Source: Candidatus Cloacimonadota bacterium
GTDB taxonomy: Bacteria > Cloacimonadota > Cloacimonadia > Cloacimonadales > Cloacimonadaceae
Length of the DNA stretch: 37,841 nt
Direction of reading: 5' to 3'
Assembly (NCBI GenBank): GCA_023228125.1
Contig: JALOBT010000025.1
Coordinates: 1 to 37,841, forward strand
Of this stretch, positions 31,851 to 37,841 are shown one piece after another. Position 1 is the stretch's first letter; each line of letters begins with the position of its first letter. The notes under the pieces are model-generated. The model searched no databases, was not told the origin of the DNA, and saw only the letters and a list, made by a program, of their open reading frames with translations. The position numbers were made by a program, and so were the translations under genes.

Positions 31851-34316
31851 AGGCATTCTCTCCCAAATACCCTCATACATCTGCCAGCCATCTTTGGTCT
31901 TGGCCAGGGTGATGCTGAGCACAGTATTTAGTTCATTTTGGAGCACATAGCTCTGCCACTGAGGGTCCACTCTATAATTCGTAATCTTGCTTTTGCCCTT
32001 TTCCTCAAAACCTATGAAGACATAGTCACGCTGGGCATCCTGAATCTTTTGCAGCACCCGCAGGCTGTTTTCCTGATCATAATTGCCCAGGAGAATGAGC
32101 TCTTCTTCCTCAAGCAAAGCAGGCTCTATCAAAGCCAGAATCTCTTCACTGGCCTGCTTCCAGGAGAGGGGATAGCTGGTGGCCACGATCTTCAGTGAGT
32201 CGGCTTTCTGTGAGAGTGGATAAAGCTTGAAGGCGGTCTGGCTGTCCGACACGCGGTAGCCGAATTGGAGATAAAGATCATTTGCGGGCACTTGCACACG
32301 AAAGCGGCCCCGGCTCAGCTCTTCAAAGGAGCTATTCAGCGTGTAAAATATCCCATCTACATACTGGCAGAGGCTGAGCTGCTGGCTGGTGGCCGGCAGA
32401 GGGATGCCGTCTTCATCGTTGATGGCGATCTGGCACAGCGTGCTGGCTTTGGCCTGCTCCTGCTCCTGGGTAAAAGCGTCTTCTTTGAGATTGTAATAGT
32501 GCCAGTCATCCTCCAGATAGACTAAGATGTTATCTGGCAATCTGGTGAATTCTGCGGGGATGCCATTCGCCTTTAACACACTGATGGCCAAAATGCGGTA
32601 TTGATAGGAGGTGAGGCATCTCTGGCGGGCAGCGATATCCGTCCTGAGCAGTCCGCTGAGGGCTTTTTCTTCATCGATCTTATACACCTGTTTCAGCCAG
32701 TGCAGGGTTTTGTTCAGGCGCTCGCGGGCGTCTTTACCTTTGTGTATGAAGTTATCGGGATAGAGCCGTGCGCCCTGGTCGGTGATTCTGGCTATGGGCA
32801 GCTCTTCATAATACGCCGTGGGGCTAAAGAGTTCGTCTGTGGTCTCGGCCTCCTGATCTTGCCAAAAGTGGTAGAAGGCTTCGAAGAGTGCGGCATCGGC
32901 CTGCCAGAGGAATTTGGGGTCAGAGCTGGCTAAAAGCTTGAGGAAATCATCCTCTACCACAGCATATTTCTGGCGAAAAGCCTGGTAGGCGGGGAAATTG
33001 CCCCGGGTATTGATAGCCACATTGAGGCTGTCTTGCAGATCGCTGGCTTGCGCCCGCGCTTCCCATGCGTCGAGCTGAGCCTGCCAGAGGGCTTTGCGGG
33101 CCTGAACATCTTCGCGGTAGGCCTCGGGAGCGCTCTGCCGATCCTTATGATTGGCGGGATAATACAGCATTGTGTCTATGGGCCCCAGCTCTTTTTCACT
33201 GAGGGGGATGGTGAGCCCAATTCCCCGCTTCTCCGAGGCTCTGATCAAATGCAAGGCCTTTTTGCCTTCATTAAAGGCACTGATATAAAAGTCTCCGCTG
33301 CCGGTGCTGAAGTTCAATCGGCCTTTGGCATCGGTCTTGAGTATGGTGATGGGCCTGAGGGCAGACCAATTGTACACCATGATGCCGATGCGGGTATCCC
33401 CCAAAGGCTGTCCCAATTCATCCACGCAGTCTATGGAAATGCTGCGGCCGCGCTCCCCTGTATAATTCGGGGTGGAATTGATCACAGATTCGTAGCGTCC
33501 CTTGCTCAGAACCTCATCCTCTTTGGCAGGGAGGCTGCCTGCGGTGAGGATCAATACTGTTTTATCCACCAAGCCGCTAAACCAGGTCTGATCCAGCCAA
33601 TAAGCGGAATCCATATCTCCAGTGTAATGCCAGGCACCATTGATGTAAACCTCGGCCCAGGCATGATTGTTGTCCGTATGAGCCCACCAGGGGGTGCTGG
33701 CGGGACGTGAGGGGATGCCCACAGTCCTGGCTGCCGCCACAAAGAGAATCTGCATCTCTTCACAACGTCCGGTGAGGGAGTTTTGGGTGATATCCAGCGG
33801 GGATTGATCCCGTCCACTGGTCTGTTGGAATTGCAGCTTTTCCACACACCAACTGGAGACTTCCCGGTATCTATCCATAGGGTCAGAGATCGATAGTGCC
33901 ACAGAGAGGCCATCATCCAGCATGGCTTTGCGATAGGCGGTGAGGCGTTCGTCGGACACGCTTTGCTTGGCCACATAGGAGAGGAAAAACTCCGGTGAGT
34001 AGTTCAAGCCTTCCTTTTGCACCAGCTCCAGGATCTGAGTGTAATTTGAGATGATGGTTTGCGGATCGGTAGCGGCCAGCTTGGCATCCTCTTCATAGGC
34101 GATGAGAAAGGCCATGAGGATGTCGTTATGCTCCTGTAAAACCTTGCTGTAGTTTCTTCTTAGAGCTTTGGGCAGATTTTGTAGATTTTCTTGAGCCAGC
34201 TTGTGGATACTGCGATACAGCTCGGGATTCTTCCGGCTGGAGAATTGGGGGTTAATTTGGGCGCAGAGCAAGACTGACACTGCTAAAAGTATCATGACGC
34301 TGATGTATCTTCTCAC
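31848..34316 (-). CDS. Exported transglutaminase-like protein with a second, degenerate transglutaminase module
   Basis: A 822-residue protein starting at GTG 34316, which has AAAAGGAG at the right distance. The longer frame from 34433 is produced by the palindromic repeat and is rejected. The N-terminus RRYISVMILLAVSVLLCAQ is a signal peptide. The transglutaminase core (about residues 160-240) shows the papain-like triad: Cys in LTGRCEEMQILFVAAARTVG, His in NNHAWAEVYING and Asp in YTGDMD. Next come a carboxypeptidase-regulatory-like beta domain and a helical stretch. Around residues 575-640 CLTSYQYRILAISVLKANG and WHYYNL resemble a second core lacking the His and Asp. The family includes peptidases and cross-linkers; substrate unknown. 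Inverted repeats flank the gene on both sides. Confidence 0.82.
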   Translation of the reverse strand: MRRYISVMILLAVSVLLCAQINPQFSSRKNPELYRSIHKLAQENLQNLPKALRRNYSKVLQEHNDILMAFLIAYEEDAKLAATDPQTIISNYTQILELVQKEGLNYSPEFFLSYVAKQSVSDERLTAYRKAMLDDGLSVALSISDPMDRYREVSSWCVEKLQFQQTSGRDQSPLDITQNSLTGRCEEMQILFVAAARTVGIPSRPASTPWWAHTDNNHAWAEVYINGAWHYTGDMDSAYWLDQTWFSGLVDKTVLILTAGSLPAKEDEVLSKGRYESVINSTPNYTGERGRSISIDCVDELGQPLGDTRIGIMVYNWSALRPITILKTDAKGRLNFSTGSGDFYISAFNEGKKALHLIRASEKRGIGLTIPLSEKELGPIDTMLYYPANHKDRQSAPEAYREDVQARKALWQAQLDAWEARAQASDLQDSLNVAINTRGNFPAYQAFRQKYAVVEDDFLKLLASSDPKFLWQADAALFEAFYHFWQDQEAETTDELFSPTAYYEELPIARITDQGARLYPDNFIHKGKDARERLNKTLHWLKQVYKIDEEKALSGLLRTDIAARQRCLTSYQYRILAISVLKANGIPAEFTRLPDNILVYLEDDWHYYNLKEDAFTQEQEQAKASTLCQIAINDEDGIPLPATSQQLSLCQYVDGIFYTLNSSFEELSRGRFRVQVPANDLYLQFGYRVSDSQTAFKLYPLSQKADSLKIVATSYPLSWKQASEEILALIEPALLEEEELILLGNYDQENSLRVLQKIQDAQRDYVFIGFEEKGKSKITNYRVDPQWQSYVLQNELNTVLSITLAKTKDGWQMYEGIWERMP

Positions 34317-34361
34317 AAGATCTCCTTTTGTAGGGCTGGTTTCAGCTGGTAGTTCTTTTCG

Positions 34362-34476
34362 TAACGCTGGCTTTGCAGGCCCTTTGATCGGCTTCAGCTG
34401 GTGCGTGTGATCTGCTGTTTTGTGGCGATCCATACCGGCTGAAGCCGATCAAAGGGCCGGATAAATCCAGCGAAAC
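34362..34476. repeat. Second inverted pair of the palindromic repeat family
   Basis: GGCCCTTTGATCGGCTTCAG and one more base (34378-34398) pair perfectly with 34438-34458, giving a 21-bp stem around a 39-nt spacer. Outer parts (AACGCTGG... at 34363; ...ATAAATCCAGCG at 34461-34472) and inner parts (CAGCTGGTGCGTG) match the 45-bp arms at 31360 and 31719. A short partial copy (GGTTTCAGCTGGTAG) lies at 34338-34352. The element sits between the zinc-ribbon gene and the transglutaminase gene. I see no TTGACA-type promoter there. Confidence 0.7.
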
Positions 34477-34509
34477 GGCTGTTTTTGAAATGATTCAGGG
34501 TTATAGCAG

Positions 34510-34534
34510 AAACCGCCCCAATTGAGGCGGTTTT
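34510..34534 (-). terminator. Terminator of the zinc-ribbon gene
   Basis: AAACCGCC (34510-34517) and GGCGGTTT (34526-34533) form an 8-bp stem with an 8-nt loop, 21 bp beyond the minus-strand stop codon. The T-run is short, so it may be only partly efficient. Confidence 0.6.
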
Positions 34535-34554
34535 CATGTTAGTAAGTTCTGGGT

Positions 34555-34722
34555 TTAGTTGTTAAATCTTCTGCGATTATACTCAGTTTTCTTGGCTTTC
34601 CGGCAATCCGGGCAGCGCTGAGGCTCATTCTGAAGTCCTTTTTCCTGGTAGAATTCCTGTTCACCTTCGGTGAAGATGAATTCCTTGTTACAGTCTTTGC
34701 AGATAATAGTTTTGTCTGGCAT
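34555..34722 (-). CDS. Small zinc-ribbon protein
   Basis: A 55-residue protein starting MPDKTIICKDCNKEFIF and containing RCPDCRKAKK. The two CxxC pairs (Cys8/Cys11 and a second pair near 37-40) make a treble-clef or zinc-ribbon fold as in the 'probable zinc-ribbon' family (PF13451). AGGAG lies about 9 nt before ATG 34722. A longer frame across the same DNA (34539-34781, minus) is a shadow in another phase. Function unknown; such proteins are often highly expressed in anaerobes and may bind nucleic acid or protein. It has its own promoter and terminator. Confidence 0.85.
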   Translation of the reverse strand: MPDKTIICKDCNKEFIFTEGEQEFYQEKGLQNEPQRCPDCRKAKKTEYNRRRFNN

Positions 34723-34821
34723 CTTGTTTCTCCTGTGTTTTTTCGGGATCGAACATTCTTTGGGCTGTCCCGCGAAAACAAGGAATCGGCACTTTGGGAA
34801 TGTTGAATCGCTTCTATTGTA

Positions 34822-34851
34822 ACTATCTTTTAGAATTCAAATTTCTGTCAA
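34822..34851 (-). promoter_or_regulatory. Promoter of the zinc-ribbon gene
   Basis: On the minus strand TTGACA (34851-34846) is followed after 18 bp by GATAGT (34827-34822, 4/6). The leader to ATG 34722 would be about 90 nt. Confidence 0.5.
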
Positions 34852-34860
34852 TACATTTTT

Positions 34861-36135
34861 TCAAAAAGTGGTTTTATCCACAAAATTGAAGCCATCGACT
34901 AATACCGTAGGTGCGATCATTGCAGGCGAAGCCAGCTTTTCTGCACCCAAGGCTAATATGCGGCGCGTCATCTCATGTGGGATCTCGTTAAAGCGCAGGT
35001 TATTCACCGCATGCTTGATTTTGCCGTCTTCAAAATAGAGGACGCCGTCGCGGGTCATACCGGTGAGTTCTCCTACCTTCATATCCACTGCCCGGATATA
35101 CCAAAAGCGATTGATGATCAGCCCTCGAGGCACCATCTTCATCATCTCTTCCTCGCTGCTTTCTGCTCCGGGGATATACATATTGAAGATATGCAGCGGC
35201 TCACAGCCAACCTTTTGGGCCCAATAGCGGTTTGCCGGCATGTTTTTGATCACGCCATTTTCCACCCAGGTGGTTTCAGTGCTGGGCAGTCCTTCTGAAC
35301 TGAAGGGGAAAGCTGAGAGACTTTTATGTTTCAAGGTGGAATACAGGCTGAATTTCTCGCCCAGAAACTTCTGTCCCATTTGGCCGGTGAAGGCGGTGAA
35401 GCCTTCGTCACTCTGCCTGCGGTTCATCATCCAGGTCATATACCAGATCAGCTCTTGCAAGGCCTCGGGACGCAGGATCACGGCGATCTTTTGCGCTTCA
35501 AAACTCTGCATGCTGGCCAGGGCTTTGGCCTGAGACTTCAGCCGGGCAAATTCCTGGTCCAGATCAAAGGGAGCATAGTCCTTGGCTTCATAGCTCACCT
35601 TGGTTTCCACTTCGCCTTTTTTCAAAGTCATAGAGTGGCCAAAGCTGCTGCCTTCATTGCTTCCGGCAAAGCCATTTTTGGTGAAGGTCCAGCTTTTCAA
35701 CAGATGTTTTTCACACATTCCGGAGACCAGAGCGTTAGCAGCGATGGCTTTGTTTATGCTTTTTTGCACGATATCCACCATGGTTTTGGGTTTCAGCTTC
35801 ATCGTGGCTTTGGCGCAGTTTTCCACCTTTGGCAGCTTAGCCGGGCCTGCGGAGGGCATATGTTCAAGGTCCGCAGGGGCCAGGCGGGCAATGTCTTCGG
35901 CGGTTTTGATGAGAAAGTCCAGGCTGGCTTCATCGGCCTGATTCACGCGGCAGGAGCCACTTTTTTCGCCAAAGGACAGCTCCAGAGAAATGCTTAATTT
36001 AGGCCCTGCGATGTGCTGGGTGATGCCGTTTTGGGCAAAGCGGGTTTCATGAGATTCGTTCTCACTTACAAAGCAGATAAAGTCATCAGCTTGAGTGTGT
36101 TCACGGATGTATTTTTCGATATCTTTGATTTTCAT
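34861..36135 (-). CDS. TldE/PmbA-like subunit of the TldD/TldE metalloprotease
   Basis: A 424-residue member of the TldD/PmbA family. ATG 36135 overlaps the tldD stop as ATGA and is preceded by GGGAGG; a longer frame into tldD is rejected. The position equivalent to the catalytic HExxxH helix of TldD reads ELIWYMTWMMNRR, with no zinc ligands, so this is the non-catalytic partner (TldE type). In E. coli TldD and TldE form a heterodimer that proteolyses unfolded peptides such as the microcin B17 leader. The C-terminal segment MVPRGLIINRFWYIRAVDMKVGELTGMTRDGVLYFEDGKI is well conserved in the family. Confidence 0.88.
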   Translation of the reverse strand: MKIKDIEKYIREHTQADDFICFVSENESHETRFAQNGITQHIAGPKLSISLELSFGEKSGSCRVNQADEASLDFLIKTAEDIARLAPADLEHMPSAGPAKLPKVENCAKATMKLKPKTMVDIVQKSINKAIAANALVSGMCEKHLLKSWTFTKNGFAGSNEGSSFGHSMTLKKGEVETKVSYEAKDYAPFDLDQEFARLKSQAKALASMQSFEAQKIAVILRPEALQELIWYMTWMMNRRQSDEGFTAFTGQMGQKFLGEKFSLYSTLKHKSLSAFPFSSEGLPSTETTWVENGVIKNMPANRYWAQKVGCEPLHIFNMYIPGAESSEEEMMKMVPRGLIINRFWYIRAVDMKVGELTGMTRDGVLYFEDGKIKHAVNNLRFNEIPHEMTRRILALGAEKLASPAMIAPTVLVDGFNFVDKTTF

Positions 36136-37574
36136 TGGGAGCCTCCCACGCGGATATTTCTGAATCTTGCTGGAGCGGAACCGTGGGTCATGCGGGCAGT
36201 CTGGCTGGGCTGTCCTTTGCCGCAATTTACCACGCCAAAGGGACGCCAAAAACGCTGGTCACAGATCGCATCGCAACTATTCCAAAATTCTGGATTACAG
36301 GATTTGTAGAGTATTTTCTTTAAGGGGCGGATCAGCTTGCCATTCTTAATCTCCCAGAAAAAGTCGCCGCCAAACTGGAAGTTTACGCGGTGCTGATCGA
36401 TCGAGAAACTGCCTCGGCCCTGGATATATACGCCATCTTCGGTATCGGCAATCAGTTCACCTGGGGTAAGGGGCTGGGTCCCCGGGAGCAGATAGAGATT
36501 GGGAATGCGGTTGATGGGTTGATCGTAATAATAGGTAGCCCTGTTGCAGCCGCGGGAATAGCCCAGATCGATCTCCATGGCTGTATCTCTGGTGCTGCCG
36601 TATTCGTTTAAGATGCCATCTTTGATGATGTGCCATTTTTGCCCCGGGACGCCATCATCGTCAAAGCCCATAGTGGCCAGGCCTTCAGCCAGGGTGTTAT
36701 CTCCCACGAAGTTCACTATCTCACTGCCATAACGGAAGTTCTTCAGCTTTTCCGGAGTGGCAAAAGAGACTCCGGCATAATCCGCTTCCCAGCCCAAAAC
36801 GCGATCGAGCTCGGTGGGATGTCCCACACTTTCGTGCATGGTGAGTCCCAGATGATTGGGGTCCAGGATCAGGGTGCGGCGGGTTTCCGGCCCCAGACTT
36901 TCGGCTTTCACCTTGATCAGGGCTTCTTCGGCGACCTGCCTGGCTTTGTCGATCAGGTTCAGGCTCTGAATCCATTCCCAACCCACAGCGCGTCCGCCTT
37001 CATCAAAGGTGCGGGATTGAGAATCGCCCTCATGAACCGCCGTAGCGGTGATCATGGGATCAATGAATTGGTAAGTGATATCCAGGCGTGTGCCCAGAGT
37101 GCTGGCAAAGAGCTTTTCATCCTTGTGCGCGATCAGGTAAAAGACCGCTTGTTTGATGCCCTCAAAGGCCAGCATAGTGCGATTCACTTCCATCATCAGC
37201 TCCACCTTCTCGCTGAGCGGCACTTCAAAGGGATCGATCTTGACGGGTGTCTTATAGCTGGCGATGTAACTACGTTCCGGGGCCAGGCGCAGCTTTTTCT
37301 TCTTGTTTACCGAGGCGGACAGGGTGGCAATATCAAAGGCTTTTTGCACAGTGGCCAGCACCGCCTCATCATTAAATACCTTGTTATGCGCAAAGCCCCA
37401 GGCTCCATCCTTGAAGACACGAATTCCATAACCATTCAGGACACTGGTATTCGCACTTTTCAGGCTGAGATTGCGCAGAAAGATCACCTGATCGGTGGTC
37501 TTTTGAATGCGGATGTCGGCATATTCCGCGCCGAGGCTGGTAGCCGCACTCATGGCGAGATCGAGATACTTCAT
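36132..37574 (-). CDS. tldD: TldD, catalytic subunit of the TldD/TldE metalloprotease
   Basis: A 480-residue protein of the TldD family. The zinc site HESVGH (HExxxH) lies in LTMHESVGHPTELDRVLGWEADYAG. The third ligand is supplied by the C-terminal Cys in GVVNCGKGQPSQ. The N-terminal part (GAEYADIRIQKTTDQVIFLRN) is the usual TldD start. AAAGGAG precedes ATG 37574. It is the first gene of a two-gene operon with tldE (ATGA overlap). The expected role is degradation or maturation of short unfolded peptides. No RiPP precursor or modifying enzyme is recognised nearby, so the substrate is open. Confidence 0.93.
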   Translation of the reverse strand: MKYLDLAMSAATSLGAEYADIRIQKTTDQVIFLRNLSLKSANTSVLNGYGIRVFKDGAWGFAHNKVFNDEAVLATVQKAFDIATLSASVNKKKKLRLAPERSYIASYKTPVKIDPFEVPLSEKVELMMEVNRTMLAFEGIKQAVFYLIAHKDEKLFASTLGTRLDITYQFIDPMITATAVHEGDSQSRTFDEGGRAVGWEWIQSLNLIDKARQVAEEALIKVKAESLGPETRRTLILDPNHLGLTMHESVGHPTELDRVLGWEADYAGVSFATPEKLKNFRYGSEIVNFVGDNTLAEGLATMGFDDDGVPGQKWHIIKDGILNEYGSTRDTAMEIDLGYSRGCNRATYYYDQPINRIPNLYLLPGTQPLTPGELIADTEDGVYIQGRGSFSIDQHRVNFQFGGDFFWEIKNGKLIRPLKKILYKSCNPEFWNSCDAICDQRFWRPFGVVNCGKGQPSQTARMTHGSAPARFRNIRVGGSQ

Positions 37575-37841
37575 ATATCTACTCCTTTGCTTAGGATTTG
37601 TTTAAATAACACTTCTAAACAGTCTCTGGATAAAGCTGATATTTGTCAAGCGGAAAAGGGTTCAGGCATTCCCCCATTTTTTATCAAAGCCTGATTAGGA
37701 CCTGGTCTTGGCTTCTTAAGGGGGGACATGAATGGGGAGATATTGGGATTGTGTTGTAAGTGGTGGTGTTATTAGGGGGTTAGCGGGCTAAGAAGGCGGT
37801 AGGGGTTGGCGAGAAATAATGTTGGTTGGTGCTTAATGGTG
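37575..37841. other. Intergenic region upstream of tldD to the window edge
   Basis: On the minus strand a TTGACA box lies at 37649-37644, but no convincing -10 follows at 16-18 bp, so a tldD promoter is only suspected. The 17-bp word TTTTTTATCAAAGCCTG is at 37677-37693. From about 37720 the plus strand is rich in G and T, with several runs of 3-6 G. No gene is visible. Confidence 0.4.
37677..37693. repeat. 17-bp dispersed word, copy 2
   Basis: Identical to 31660-31676. Nearby TTCAGGC (37661-37667) and GCCTGA (37689-37694) also form an inverted repeat around it. Confidence 0.6.

Noticed and set aside
34317..34433. N-terminal extension of the transglutaminase frame
   Set aside because: It is encoded by the palindromic repeat, and a GTG with AAAAGGAG immediately precedes a signal peptide at 34316.
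34539..34781. 80-codon minus-strand frame
   Set aside because: It is Arg/Ser/Lys-rich and out of phase with the conserved zinc-ribbon frame, which has CxxC pairs and a ribosome binding site.
36630..37694. 354-codon plus-strand frame across tldD
   Set aside because: It is the antisense shadow of tldD, which has intact catalytic motifs and a good ribosome binding site.
37720..37841. G-quadruplex candidate in the G-rich right end
   Set aside because: The G-runs are separated by loops longer than 7 nt and are irregular; it does not fit the standard pattern.

Overview
This window carries a chromosomal segment of a Gram-negative, diderm, probably anaerobic bacterium. It encodes BamA, a SurA-like outer-membrane-protein chaperone, an Omp-type export route, and a giant secreted protein ending in a FlgD-like/type IX-style sorting domain. 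The ferredoxin-fused EtfA, the oxygen-sensitive radical SAM enzymes, and the surface protein built from CARDB, carboxypeptidase-regulatory and 'choice-of-anchor' modules resemble the FCB superphylum. Cloacimonadota (Candidatus Cloacimonas and relatives) is my best guess, by inference only. Promoters are easy to see: TTGACA-type -35 boxes with good -10 boxes precede several transcription units.

Layout, left to right. Positions 1-50 hold the 3' end of a group II intron. Positions 271-5731 hold a TetR-controlled export operon (regulator, membrane-fusion lipoprotein, two ABC ATPases, two ABC-2 permeases) like E. coli cecR/ybhGFSR, with ybhF split in two. A stand-alone HsdR_N-type nuclease gene (minus strand) and a peroxiredoxin follow. 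A SurA-like lipoprotein (8054) then precedes a very compact run, 9623-18292: bamA, COG0731 radical SAM, ispD, a glmS-like gene, ispF, mobB with an Fe-S domain, thiF, thiS. Adjacent genes overlap or lie at most 11 nt apart, so they are probably one operon linking envelope assembly, isoprenoid precursors, amino sugars and sulfur-carrier/cofactor chemistry.

Convergent to it on the minus strand is etfA (2x[4Fe-4S]) - amidohydrolase - queE. A four-tRNA cluster follows (Ser-UGA, Ser-GCU, Gln-UUG, Gln-CUG) with its own promoter and terminator. Next come a tandem repeat whose period switches from 8 to 7 bp, and clpB behind a CIRCE-like operator. The 1972-residue secreted protein (25324-31242) has a structured 5' leader.

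The right-hand part is on the minus strand: tldD-tldE, a 55-residue zinc-ribbon protein, and an exported transglutaminase-like protein. The transglutaminase gene is bracketed by two inverted pairs of a roughly 45-bp palindromic repeat, one pair perfectly matched. This repeat family, the CIRCE-like site at clpB, the glmS-like protein with a buried catalytic Cys, and the mobB/FeS-thiF-thiS module are the points most worth following up.
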